Positions 10,741-22,879 of a DNA stretch of 64,000 nucleotides are shown here, piece after piece (position 1 is the first letter of the stretch; the number at the start of each line of letters is the position of its first letter). Position numbers and translations under genes: made by a program. Source of the DNA: Holothuria scabra (lineage: Eukaryota > Echinodermata > Holothuroidea > Aspidochirotida > Holothuriidae). Location: assembly GCA_037179385.1 (NCBI GenBank), contig CM074193.1, positions 42,440,846 through 42,504,845 on the forward strand, written 5' to 3'. The notes below the pieces were generated by a model that worked only from the letters and a program-made list of their open reading frames with translations, made no database searches and was not told where the DNA came from.

Positions 10741-13700
10741 TTTCCATACAAAATTGTCTTCGACCACTTGCCGCAGATCAACGTGCATGTACCATATGGG
10801 GTCGGAAACAGTGGGGTACAATTACAATCCCCTCCCCGAATACTAGTAGCTCACACAAGTTCCAAGATATTTATTGTTGCACAGAAAAGTAAATCCCCTT
10901 CTCTCCTGTCATTGCCACCATCCCCCCCCCCCACCCCTACTCCTGTTATACCCAGGACTCCTAGCTGCATGCATGCCTCCAACATCTTGTTTTTGACACA
11001 GATTCCCCGGTATATAGGCAAATACTAAACTCTCAATAAAACTTGCCTCCAAATTTTTTCTTGTGCTTATAATAATTAAGGCATCCTGGTCTCCTTCTAA
11101 AATTCATTTACCCAAGTGCTTCATTTTTATTTTATCTTCTCTTCTTCTCATACCACATAGTAGCAAAACAGTCTAAATACCTTTGCTGCTCTCTAAGTAT
11201 ACAAGCTTCTTATCTCTTGTGAAGCAATGCACATAACAAAGCAATAGTTTGCTTGAACAAAGGATTACCTTCATGGCCCCTTTGCAGTGACACAGTTCGC
11301 TGCACACACAGTGTTGAGTGGGGTTGCTAGCTAGATAACAGCTGCCTGTGTATATTGTGCAAATACTGTACTGCATGTACTATTACTACTACTATTGCAT
11401 GCATACACTGTACAGTACAGAGCCAGAGCTGAGTTGCCTGAGCATGCGTCACATTCACAAATTCAAAAAGGTGCAATGAAAGTGAAGGCAGCAGAGGAAG
11501 ATTTCTTTACAAAAAATACTCTGGAGCAGAGTAAGTCATTTATGTTTTATGATCCATTTGTTGGTCCAGTTTTACACCAAAATGCAGTGCAATTTGAGGG
11601 TCATGGTGGCTGGGCAAATAGTATTTAATTGTCACTGTTCTGTTTGGCTTAACCATAAACATTAGCCTAGGCTAGGCCTAACGTTCGTTCTAACGTTACT
11701 ATTGCAGTATACATTACAGTTACAGTATACAGCCTATGCCTAAACTGTAAATATAGTGCACACATCCAAGATTTAAGTATAATTTCCTCCATATGCTGCA
11801 TGGGAAAATCAGTCAGATTTGGGCAATGAAAGCTGGGGATTCAAGTGGATATAAAGGTGTTTTCATACCATAAGCATAACTTAAGCCTATAGGCCCAGCC
11901 ATAACCTTGAATGGTGCTGTAGTGTATCATGTATGTATGTACAGTGGTTGGTTCAAAGTTTAAACAGGTTCTAAATTCGAACACCTCATTTACATGCCTA
12001 TTTATTCACTGATCGATGCAAAACTGTCAGTTTTACCACACAATAATTGAAGAAAAGAATGATTTTAATGAGGTGTTCAAATTTAGAACATATTTGAACT
12101 TTGAACTAACCATCTATGTTCCGTCACATGATGGCTTATGTAATTACTGTAGGCTCGTTCCATTAGGCAACACAATGGTGTGGAATTTGCCATACAGTAT
12201 AAGGCCTTTGAACAAATTGAACATAATGCACAGCCCAGTCCAAGGGCTGTTCTACAGGCTACTGTGCCTTGCCTTAATCATGGTTAAATTGAGGGTTGGG
12301 TTGAAGGGAAATATTGCATTTGCTTAACAGAAAATTTCATCCTTTTTAAACCAATTTTATTGGCACTGGCCCCTGGTGGATAAATGATTAAATTAATGCA
12401 GTATGGTGGTCTTCTGTTCAAGATAAGTTTCCCTAAGCTTGACATTTTTTGCTCTAGAAAAATTTGTTAAGGGTACCTAAACTTTCAAAATTTCAGATTG
12501 TGCAACTTTCAGCGCCCTTCTCCATTCATAATGTTTTGAGATGAAGCTATTGCTGGGGTGTACAGTATGTTTGACAATGAACAGTTTGACTATGCCTTCA
12601 GCTATTTTCTATGAATGTTATGTTGGAACATTTGACATATCAACCGCAAAATTTCCCTTTAAGTTTAGGGGATGGGAGATTACTGTAGGTCAAAGTGATT
12701 ATTTTTATGAAGACTTGGATTAAATCAATGCTGAACAATGTTACTCATGATTCTTAATACTCAATACTAAATTTCTCACTGCATAACCTCTGTCCATTTC
12801 AGTATTGTCAGTTGCTTAAAGTCTAGATCGTGAGCTTAATTAAGACCTAGGGTTACTGTAGGCCTATGCATATTGTAATGCTTGTACTTAAGTAGTATCA
12901 TAGTTTTATCCTAAGTATCCCCATGGCATCTCAAAAAAATTGACTCCAAGTTAGGAACTGTATATAAAGTCACAAACAAACACTGCCACTTGTACTGAAA
13001 AAAGCTTATTCGATCTGTACTTAAAGGTCCTGGTGGGTTGGTGTTGTGGGGGAAGGGTACTCTCCAATACTGTTCATATTTAGTATGAAAGTGTTATCAC
13101 TATTTTTCTTCGATCTGCATTGATTTGCATTGTGCTTAAAATTTATTTATTTTTTATTCCATTAACAGCGTGAGTTTGATGGTGAAACACTACACAGATG
13201 AGGGAGCTACAGTATTTGCCGTTGTATCTTCAATAGCTAACCCGTTTACAGCTATGTTCAGAAGTTCTGTCATTTAGCGAAATCAGCCTGTAGTGGATTG
13301 GAATCACGGTACAATTGGCATTCAAAGAGCCTTAACTGGCGGAGTTAATACGCCTTATCTGTGAAACTGTAAAATGTTATTTAGCAATGCACTGTGTTCT
13401 TCGAACTGATCAAAATATGTATTCGTACTTCCAGTAAAAAATGGTTTGCCTGGGAATATCTTCTGAGCCTGCCATCAATATCTTTTTACTTTTTTAGCTG
13501 TGTTGGCCATCGAATTCTTGAATCATATCCAGGACAGATGTTAGCAAGTTCTACAGTACCTTTCAAATGTTTCCTGTGGAGTGAATGAGTTTATAGATTG
13601 GAGACCTACAGTACTGTACTGTACTCTGCTGTACTTTAGAGAAAATGGATAATGTAACTAATGTGAAGCAGTTACTAGCAGAAAACCATCCAAATGAATT

Positions 13701-15204
13701 ACAACTCACTAGTGCATTTCAGTATGTTAGCTACGTATGGCTATATACACGTAGGACTATTTGCAAAAAGACAGATGTACTGGTTTCATAGCTGCATTTC
13801 TTTTACAGTGTCTGAAAATTTGAACACTCCTGCTTATACTTGAAAGTTCGTCATTGGTTACTGTATGATACACTGAGATGAGTACCTGGCCTATACTGTA
13901 GGAGGATGGCTAATTGAGAAATTTGAAACACTCGGTAAATGTGATCATTTCATATCTTTTGTGGACCCATTTGATGACAGAAGAATGCAATGCAACGTTT
14001 TACACTTTGATGTAATTGTTCATGGAACTTGTAATAGCTGAAGACTATCCCTTTAGCCCCTTACAGTTGAAGGCCCTCCATATTTTTTGCCTTGGACAAA
14101 ACTTAAGAAAATGTTTTATCATGGACAAATCTTTGTTTTTTTAATTTAGCAAATATGTGAAAAGACTGATTCATATGACTTTTTCTTTCAATTCTTTTAA
14201 CCATGAAAAACACTTGTTTTGTATTGGAAATTGTGAAATGACTGCTTGATACATGTTTGTAGTACAGTACTGTAACTACAGTTTTTACTTTGATCAAACT
14301 TTGATTTAAATTGGAAAAATTCCATTTTCACTCTTTAGTTCAACCAAAATCGAATCAATGTTTTTGGGCCTTTTCTTCCTTAGCCACAAGTGTCACACAA
14401 CCTGGCTAGCAAGCCTGCTAATCTCGTACCTTTCCATGTAGCTGTTATAGAAAAGCATTATGCGGTCAAAACTTGGAATATGCAGGATTCTAGCCAGGAA
14501 AAAATGTCAAACTGGATCATGGGAATTAATCAACATTGCATCATTCTCACATGATGTTGGCCATATCTCAAGATCTAAATGGCATTTGTCTGTGGTCAGT
14601 TGCCTGATTTTTTGGTTATTTCCAATATCAGCACAATCATTCAATCAATTAAATGTTTATGTGTCTGATGCTGTGCAGTGTAGCCTACAGTATGTTTAGA
14701 GTACGCATATGATGAAATTCAAACTGGGTGGTGAAATTTCAAACTGTGTGCTGACTTAAAAAAAAGTAAATTCAAACTGGGTGCAGCACCCAGTTTGAAT
14801 GGTCTGGCTAGAACCCCGATTGTGTATTTTAAAGTCTCAAATGAAATACAGTATTGCTATATTTAATTTCTTCTCTTTCATATGGGTCAGTGATATTTAT
14901 CAAACCTGTGGATTAATGAATTTTTCAATTTTTAGCATTTAACTGGCTTATTATCTACATGATGTGTGCTATCTATCATCATTTTGCTACAATGGAATGC
15001 TACTAGGGTTTGACTAAACATGCAGTATGTATATCATAGCTAAATAAATTTTGTCTTGTGCAAGTTTTTGTTGTACTTGTACAGGTAAATTAGATCTCTC
15101 TGTTTTACACAACAAACCATTCACAAATCTTGCTCTGACCTTGCCAGAATTGAACCCCCAACCTCCCTGTTGCAAAAATTCATCACTATATAGTATTTCC
15201 TGTT

Positions 15205-15518
15205 AAAACATTTTGCACCTGTTGAAGACCAGTTGTACCTGTTAGAGACCATTTGTACCTGTTGAAGACCAGTTGCACCTGTTGAAGACCAATTAGGGCT
15301 ATACCTGTTGAAGACCAGTTGCACCTGTTCATACCTGTTCACTCCCTGTTGAGACCTGTTCACTCTCTGTTGAGGCCTGTTAAGACCTGTTCACACCTGT
15401 TGAGACCTGTTCATACCTGTTAACACCTGTTCATACCTGTTGTGCCTGTTCCAATTACCTGTTCAACAGGTACCTGTTGATACCTGTTCAACAGGTCTCA
15501 ACAGGAATTTTTCCCTGG
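15205..15518 (-). repeat. Right arm: inverse ACCTGTT minisatellite
   Basis: Units such as CACCTGTTGAAGACCAGTTG and ACCTGTTCAT form the reverse-complement partner of the left arm. The inner units are longer (about 24 bp, with GAAGACCAGTT) than those of the left arm, so the arms have evolved separately. The array explains the repetitive 80-codon open frame on the minus strand here. Confidence 0.85.
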
Positions 15519-15529
15519 GTGGAATATAT

Positions 15530-17950
15530 GTATGACTTTCCACATAGACACATTCCCCAAAAGTAACACGGGGAGGCCAAATGCTGGTGTCTGTTAGCCA
15601 AAGTAAATTATATGTTTTTAAAGTTGTTCACACTGCGAACAATTTGTTTAAAGAAGGTGTGCTTTGCCTCAAATCGAATTGTTGACACTTTCCCAAATAA
15701 CCTGATTTGTTCCACATAATGCTCAACATAGTGGTGCTTTGGTTTTATTCGTGCATTTTACAAAATTCACCATGAACTGCTGCATGTGTTCCTTAATTTT
15801 TTGACCCAACATATTTAACATATCTTCTGAAAAAAGAGGACTAAGGGCCAATTCAACAATACCCTTGAGAGACAAAAGTACAGCCCAGATTGGATCACCA
15901 ACTGGAATGTCATTTCCAAGAAGCAAAGGCAACAGATGAATCAAAGTTCTGTTTTCAGATTGGTTTCAACCAATTGTTTGATTTGCCTTGAAACGACCGC
16001 TAATAGTTTGTGTCTGGTTTACCTTATTTGTTACCTTTAATGGGAATTCTCTAATAGTATTATTTAAAGATTCCAAGGTATTAAAGTTGTGAGAAATAAA
16101 ATAGGTAAAGAACAGGGCAAGATCACATGAAACAATGCCTTCTAAAAGATCATGAAAATATCGAAGGGAATCCCTTCAGTAGCATGAAAATAATTAAGAT
16201 ACTCATGCAAAACACATTCACGTTTCACCCCATACATGTTTGACAATGTTGGATTTTCTTTCACTCGCTGAATATGGTAAGCATAGTTTTCTTTGTCTCG
16301 CTTTTGAAATGTACCCAACTCATAATCTGGGTCCTAAAATTTTTCATTCGTAACCATACAAGCTCTACATGGTCTCATAACATTTGGGCCACAACTTTCA
16401 ATAAAGCGTGCAAACTGATGTGGACCAAGATTGCTTGCTGAAACAAAAATTACTGTTTCTTTCAATTTTTTACAAAGGGGTTCGACAAAAATGCCTTCAT
16501 TTTCAAGGAAAGCCAAGTCTCTCCAGAGAGGGCAAAAGCATTTTTTAACCCAAATTCTTTCAAATGCACTGTTCTGGAAAATGCTGCCAGTTGAATGATG
16601 CGCAGTTTTGAACGGAACTTTGCCGGTATGTCTACAAGCACCCAGAACACAGCACAAATTTTATGTTTTTTTTTTTTTCGCGTCGTTCCCAATGGGCTGC
16701 ATACTTCAAAATCATCAACGGACAACCCTATTCCTTACCTGTTTTCTTCTAACTCAAAGAATGGATTTTTTCTTGTACACTTCACCATCTTTGAAGGTAC
16801 AGGACTGAAAAGCCCCTCTCTTTTCCTCCATAGATAATACTTCATCTAGAATATCAGTTCGGTGCAACAAATTTTGTAGCATGACAGGGAGTGGCAGTGG
16901 CTGTGGCACATATGTCATGAAACACATTTTGTCTTTAAATTTACCAATTTCATACTCTGCAGCTTCAACGGAATGTTCCTTTTGAAATAGTGATTTCTTA
17001 ATTTCTGAGTGGAAAGAATCCCTTTTCGTAAATGGTGGGTGCTGTTTAATAATTTAACCAAAGGATATTCTTCTAAAAATATCTCTTATCTTTAAGATAT
17101 CCTCTTTCTTTACTTCTGTTTCAGAACTGCTCAAGATTACCTTTAAATGATTGAAAAAGAAACAGGCCATGGCAAAATGTGCACATTCAAAATCTCATCC
17201 ACAATTTGGCCTAATAGATACTAAGCCTTAGTTGTCCAACCTTTCGCAGCGGTGGGCCACATGAAATGGTTATGATGGACGAGGGGCCGCATTTTTTTTT
17301 TTTTTTTTTTAATTTTTCCCGACGCCCAAGGCAACAAAAAATGCAATCAATATATTCGGACAAAGTTTTTTCTTCATATTCCTCCTGAATCATTCTCAAC
17401 CCGCCCCTGTGGACAACACTCCAATGTAGCTATATGTAGCAGACATTTGAAATGAATTATTTCATTCAAAAGTAAGCATGCCATAGCGGAAGGCGAAGCC
17501 TAAGGTTGCCATCAATTAATCTGCTTATGGAATAATTTTGCAATATAGATTATTTCTGACGGGCCGGAAGCAACCCTTTCGCGGGCCCTACGGTGGCCCG
17601 CGGGCCGTAGGTTGGACAACCCTGTACTAAGGGAATATGTAAAACCGATTCCAATTTCAAGAGAAAAGCAATGCTCCTTTTAATATCTATGCTGTCTTTT
17701 AAAGCAGATTGTTCATCACATATCTCCTTGTACAATCAGAATTTATAGCATCCATATCTGAGCAGTCAAACTTGATTAAATCTTCATTATGAAATACTGC
17801 TGGAGGATGTACTAAGGAAATGTCTGAGAAACTTTCTGAACCCAAATCTGCATCCTTCCGACTTCGATGTGAAGAAAATGGACTCAACACATTAGTTTTA
17901 TATTCACAATCCCTAAAAGGACACTCAACAGTTTCACTTAAGATGCCTCT
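15530..17950 (-). pseudogene. Pseudogene Y: multi-copy transposon-associated protein, N-terminal to central part
   Basis: The order on the minus strand is as follows. First a zinc-finger-like start VECPFRDCEYKT...SPFSSHRSRKD (17935-17850), where the last ligand is D in place of H. Then DIKRSIAFLLKLESVLHIPL (about 17690-17640), QIVDEIL (about 17200), KQHPPFTKRDSFHSEIKKSL and VPQPLPLPVMLQNLLHRTDI (17045-16830). Then the hallmark DDFEVCSPLGT...KKHKICAVFWVL (16715-16640), GPHQFARFIESCGPNVMRPC (16430-16370), LLPLLLGNDIPVGDP (15940-15880) and RFEAKHTFFKQIVRSVNNFK (about 15680-15620). The block order matches, from memory, an uncharacterised protein family dispersed in fish and invertebrates. Stops, frameshifts and two insertions (17227-17624 and 10432-15518) make it a pseudogene. 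Its C-terminus is at 10420-10160. Confidence 0.65.
17227..17624. mobile_element. hAT-like MITE with 8-bp target duplication
   Basis: The ends are CTTAGTTGTCCAACC (left) and the reverse complement of the right end, CAGGGTTGTCCAACC. Flanking octamers are TACTAAGC (17219-17226) and TACTAAGG (17625-17632), so 7 of 8 bases match. The interior is GC-rich with GGCCCGCGGGCC and a T homopolymer. CAGGG ends plus an 8-bp duplication indicate hAT. It interrupts pseudogene Y between the helix ending HIPL and QIVDEIL. Confidence 0.82.
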
Positions 17951-18272
17951 TTAAATGAGTTATTAAATTGTTGACAGGTAGGTGGGACAAAGAACAATTG
18001 AAAGGGTACGATGCCTTTTAAAGGAATGATCTTTTGGCAAGTGAGTTTTTAAGCCACCAATAGTTTGGGAAGTTATTACACAATTTTGATATAAACAAGG
18101 GAAGAGCCTGCCTCTGCTATGGTGAGCATGTTGCAATCAGTATTGCTTGAGTAACAATGCCCTTTTGTCACAATTAAAACCACAGAACTTGCATTTCCAG
18201 ACATCCATACCCCTGCATTACTGGTACTGCTCACAGAAGCAGTTTGCTCTAGATGTAAATTATAGGTGGTAT

Positions 18273-18352
18273 AGATGGTATTTGCTACTCAGTATTTCAC
18301 AGTATTCCCCGTATGGGGAAACATTATCCACACTTGGACAATATGAGAAATA
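18273..18352. repeat. 80-bp direct repeat, copy 1
   Basis: Nearly identical to 18672-18751. It includes the small palindrome TTCCCCGTATGGGGAA. It lies upstream of pseudogene Y between two first-exon-like donor sites. Confidence 0.85.
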
Positions 18353-18403
18353 GGCTGAGAAAAGATAAAAGAAATGAGGATGGTGTTTTGAATAAAAGCT
18401 CAC

Positions 18404-18560
18404 CTGATTAAATTGTCTAGACCTAGATGAGCCTAAAAATTTGCTATTTATCTACTATTCATGGACTCAGCAGCAGAAAATTAACTCTTTGCACATTACT
18501 TTTGTTTCAGACCAGTAAAATAGATGCTATAAAATGAAGTAAATTTGGCCGAAATAATAG
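18404..18560 (-). other. Possible first exon of Y (copy 1) with donor
   Basis: On the minus strand a donor CAG|GTGAGC sits at 18404/18403. The sequence upstream of it (AATTTAATCAG and the TCATCTAGGTCTAGAC context) is a diverged duplicate of that at 19530. No open frame of note is present, so it would be an untranslated exon. This is inference from splice motifs and duplication. Confidence 0.35.
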
Positions 18561-18671
18561 GCCTAGGCTTACAGTTGGCACTTTTCCAGGGAATGCATCA
18601 AGGCTATTGAGTGATACTAGTAAAGTGGCCTAGGCCTAGTTCTATATGCTCAGGGTTGGCCGGGAAAACCG

Positions 18672-18751
18672 AGATGGTATTTGCTGCTCAGTATTTCACA
18701 GTATTCCCCGTATGGGGAAATATTATCCACACGTGGACAATATGAGAAATA
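18672..18751. repeat. 80-bp direct repeat, copy 2
   Basis: Second copy of the 18273-18352 sequence, 399 bp downstream on the plus strand and differing at a handful of positions. Confidence 0.85.
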
Positions 18752-19202
18752 CCGGGGATATTGTTACTATAATTTGGGCCAGCCCTAGGCTACAGCGTTA
18801 CATACGAAGTCTAGGTTACTTTATATCTCAGTACTCAGTAGGCCTATAGTTGCACTTTTTCTTTTGGTTGCATTGCCCCTGTTGGCCCCTTTTAACTGTT
18901 ACTGTACGCTTTGCAATGGATATCTAGGCATTTTGCAGTTTTTTGACTGAAGTGGGTATAGTGGTAGGTCCCTACGTGCAACGTTGGTTTCAGGCGACAT
19001 TGCCCTACGGTTATTCCGCAAATTTCAGTATACACACCAAAGCGGTAGGCCTACGCATAAGCTGTATCCTAACGTTAATATTTTGTTTATGCTACGATAC
19101 GATTTAAATTAAGCCTGTGGAGTGTATTTGCTGCAAAGCTGATATATGCCACTGTCTCTACGTGTGTGCACAGCCGACCGAGTGGTGCAGATATATTTTA
19201 GA

Positions 19203-19461
19203 TTAACCCTTTACCGTTGTGCTCCGATCGGGGCATATTTGCGCGGCTCGGGGGTGGGCGGAAAAGCGGACGTAGCACGCCCTGCACCAGCTTCCGTAGG
19301 CCATTGACCCCGTAACCTTAAACTATTGTCTCTCTCGTTGTTGTGGCCGAATTTTCGGGTAGCTACTCGCAGTTTCGAGCTCCGCGTGAAACAGTAAAGA
19401 TGGGTGACAGCCGAGCTCTCCGCATGGGTCCAAAAAGAACCAAACAACGGTAAAGGGTTAA
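19203..19461. mobile_element. piggyBac-like MITE
   Basis: TTAA target copies occur at 19203-19206 and 19458-19461, with 14-bp perfect inverted ends starting CCCTTTACCGTTGT. TTAA duplication with CCC-starting ends is diagnostic of the piggyBac superfamily. The interior is GC-rich (CGATCGGGGC, GGCGGAAAAGCGG), unlike its surroundings. The minus open frame 19447-19211 is a by-product. At 259 bp it is non-autonomous. Confidence 0.9.
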
Positions 19462-19529
19462 GAAATTAAATTCTCACTTTGGTGAAAAAGAATAAAAGAA
19501 AAAGTGTAGTGTTTCGAATGAACGCTTAC

Positions 19530-19660
19530 CTGATTTAAACGTCTGGATGACTTTGCAAGTCGTTGATATTCATCTATTGTTCATCACTCGATTCTGCCGG
19601 AGCAAAATGTTCGTTTGTCTGGTGCAAATACGTAAGGTTTGTGTAACGTTTGCTCTCTGT
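19530..19660 (-). other. Possible first exon of Y (copy 2) with donor
   Basis: On the minus strand GTTTAAATCAG|GTAAGCG forms a good donor at 19530/19529. The flanking 150 bp resembles the 18404 region. The pair looks like duplicated 5' untranslated exons or alternative promoters for Y. It is not verified by any promoter motif. Confidence 0.35.
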
Positions 19661-20109
19661 TACAGCTAACCTACCCTATCAAGTCGTTTAATTGTGTTAA
19701 TTTTACATTAACCTCTCGGTCATGAGTTACTTTAACTGTTTTAACAGCATAAATTAAGTTCATTGTACTTTCCATGCATCTTCTACGTTATTTCGAGTGA
19801 ACACAACAGCAATTCAGTTCCTAAGTAAAAACAACATTCCATGCATAAATCATAGTTAGTAAGAACTGAAGCTGGATTTTACAGTGTAGTTTCCCCCCGA
19901 AAGATAACAGGGCATTTCATCCAAAGGTAGTGGTACATTTCATCTTCTGTTTTTCTGATCACTCAGCAATTTGCTCATTTGTCCTATTGGAGTGGAGATA
20001 TATCGCAAGCGAATACTCTATAATGAATTCTTATCCCTCTGACAAGACTTAACTAGTGCATCCAGTGTGCTTAGAATGACAGTACATGGATAAGGCTTGC
20101 TAAGGAAAA

Positions 20110-20790
20110 GAATCTATTGTTTTGGGGTGAAGGTCAGTGTTCATATGAGTAAATTGGCGGTAAAAGTGCAAAAACTTCAAAAATGGCCTGTAAACACGAT
20201 ATTTCAAGATAAAAATGACCAGCACTTTACATTATGGGATATAGAGTTGTTATGTCAAGATCCTTATTATGATGAAGGTGAAATGTAATTTAAGGTCACC
20301 AGCGAACGAAGCCGCAAATGTCGTAAGCACAATATCACAAGCCAGAAATTACTCACATTTTTCAGATTTGGTATATAGAGTTTTCATGCGGGGAAGAAGA
20401 AACCTGTTGTTTTTGGTGGATGTCAAAGATCATTTGAGGTCAATAGGGGACGAAACCGCCAAAAATCGTAAACACGCAATCTCAAGGAAGGAATGACTAA
20501 ACTTTTCATATTTGGTATGTGGATTCGTCATGCTGAGGAGAAGAACACTTTTAATTGAGATGCAGGCCAAAGATTATTTGAGTTTACCAGAAGTGTAATT
20601 GAAAAAAACCTCAAAAATGGCATGAAAACACGGTATCTCAAGATAGGATGAAAGACTCGTTTCATATTCGGAATATTGCTTTGTCATGTTTAGAGGACGA
20701 ACGCTAGATAGTTTTTTTTTTTTTTTTTTTTTTTTTGGTAGGGGTCAAAGGTCATCTGAGGGCAGCAGAGGGAAAGCTGCAGAAAACAGT
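20110..20790 (+). repeat. Diverged satellite-like array related to the Helentron core
   Basis: Four or more degenerate units each contain GTAAACACGATATCTCAAG, a CATATTTGGTATGTGGA-like phrase and GGTCAAAGGTCATTTGAGGT. They match the ~146-bp monomers of the elements at 55-62 kb but are heavily mutated. A T tract of about 26 follows at 20711. No hairpin or CTRR end is seen at the edges. A further single unit may lie at 21380-21450. Confidence 0.65.
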
Positions 20791-22879
20791 GATTGGCCTC
20801 CAATAAGCGAGTTCGGTAAATCCCTGCCGCCTTGAATTGTGGGACACGGTGTGGGATAAACTGACAGAGCTCCGCACATAGTGTACGGCGTTACATTCTT
20901 TTCGTTAGTATGTGCAGGGAGTTGCTAGCTGGGGCGTGCATACAACACTGAGTGCTTAGCCAACGGAACGAAAATAGGGCTCTTAGTCCTACTTTGTGGC
21001 AGATAAAAATGCAAGGTTTTACACCAAAAAGGCAATTTGGCCACAATCTACTGCACTAAAAAACACTTAAGATACCTCCTTGTGTTATGGATGAATTAAG
21101 AAAGAATGATTTCACTCAAATTTTGGAACACTTGTTGTAGGTGCGTGACTGGTTTGTTCATCCAGACTGGAAAGTTTGAAGTTTGCCTCATTTTCCGAGT
21201 AAAAAGGCTTCACCCTGACCTCATATCCAACCTCCCACCCAAAAAATCTTTTGCCCCAGCCCCCCTGTACCTTTCCTGGCCACTGGCCAGTATTTTAAAA
21301 TAATATAATAATAATATTTTAGAATAATATAACATAATATAATATGGACGTCATTTGATGTCACACGAATTAAATGTGCAAAGACCTCCTGACTGGCTTG
21401 TGAAAACAATACCTCAAGAAACCAATGATGAACACACTTCATGTTTGGGCGATTCCATTTATTTGGGTACCGATGGTGAATAAGGGCATTAAATGGGTGT
21501 AATTATTTTAGTGTTAACACTTTGGTCATTTTAATGTATTCTTTCCATCAAAAATATAAGCCTAGATGATTCAGTTACAAAAAGTATTCGAAATTTTCCT
21601 GAAATATGTCGATATGAGCCTGAGGGACAAAAGTGGCAAAAGTGGGGCAAAAAGTGTGACAGTTAAACCTTCCATTTCAAAGTTTTTTTTCCTAACTTTC
21701 AGGATTAATTCATTAATATCTTTGAGATATCATACTGAAAATACACCCATTTTTACTGTTAAATCATTTTCTGCTCGGACAGTAAACAATATTTTTGATT
21801 GCGCCCCAACAAACTTTGTTCTTCGATTACGTTTATGCGTGAAACATGGTCCTATAATTAAGGGAATGTCTTCCAGACAGATTTTTTGTATACTTTCAGT
21901 TCTGGTGGATTATTGAGGGTTGAAGGAAAGAATTCACACAAAGATGGGAAACATATATTTTGCAAATGTTAAGAAACAGTATTTATGTCCCCTTGGAAAT
22001 TTCACCTGATAAAACTTTCCATGGAAGAAAAAGGTGTATCTTACCTGTGTTTGTACCAATTTGGCTTGGAATTTATTTTTCCGTATGTCTTTTTCAGAAT
22101 ACTGCACAATTCCATTGCTATGTTCCCCGTCCTAATTTACACTGGGAATAGATGTCAGGATCTGTGATAACACTCACAAAATTTAATCTTAACTGAAAAA
22201 TTAATCGTAACTGAAAAAAAAAATTATAATGTTTACAGCTTGAAAGTCACATTGTCCAAAAATCTAAAGCTGTTGTGTAAAATACCCAGATGTGCCTTCA
22301 ATTCAAATACTGATTTTTTTTATTTCTCCTTTACACGGGGCAAAAACAATTTTCCCTACATTTGATAATTCAGAGGTTTTCCAAAGTCTGAAATCCATGA
22401 AAACGACTCACACAACACCACTTTCAATAGATAAATTGAGTACCAAAAGTGAGAATGATTACACACCTCAAACTCTGGTTCCTGAGTTTGGCCAAAAGAT
22501 CTTACAGGTTGCAAGCGTTATTTATGGAATCATCTATTCAGCAAAGCAGATTTTTCATGTTGAGAGGAAAAAGCCTATTGTCTTTGATGGAGATGGAAGG
22601 TTATTTTATTTCAACAGAAGTAAAATTGTGAAAACCTTGTTTAACACAATGAGAGCAAAACTTCTTTTGTGCAGTTAGACTAGCCATTCACCAGAGGTCT
22701 CCTGTAAAAGGTGATAACGCTAGCCAAACACTGTCATATAACTAAGAATACTAGAATGTCTTATTAATTAAATCATTTCACTGCTAATGTAAGCCTACGT
22801 TTAGTCAAAGAAAATGTTTCAACGAAAAATTAAATATGGACTGTTCAGTATGTACAAAAGGAAAATGAAGGTATGGAAA
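20791..22879. other. No gene seen
   Basis: The longest open frame, 22292-22678 plus (128 codons), contains no motif I recognise and has the base composition of its surroundings. A (TAATA)n-like tract is at 21300-21345. Confidence 0.45.

Larger units (their letters stand above)
10432..15518. mobile_element. Foldback-type transposon with minisatellite inverted arms
   Basis: The left end CCCAGGAGAAAATTCCTGTTG and the right end (reverse complement CCAGGGAAAAATTCCTGTTG) are inverted. The arms continue as arrays of AACAGGTAT-like units (left 10449-10740) and their inverse (right 15205-15510). A GTG triplet flanks both sides (10429-10431 and 15519-15521), so a 3-bp target duplication is possible. 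The element sits inside pseudogene Y: coding similarity stops at one edge and resumes at the other. About 4.4 kb of AT-rich interior has no transposase; it is rich in GTACTGTA and TACAGTA words. The layout resembles sea-urchin TU and Drosophila FB foldback elements (family knowledge), although those make longer target duplications. Confidence 0.75.

Noticed and set aside
15121..15363. Repetitive STGA..LQQVQ frame on the minus strand
   Set aside because: Produced by the ACCTGTTGAAGACC minisatellite arm.
22292..22678. 128-codon plus-strand frame
   Set aside because: No motif, no initiation or splice context, and composition like the flanks; likely chance.
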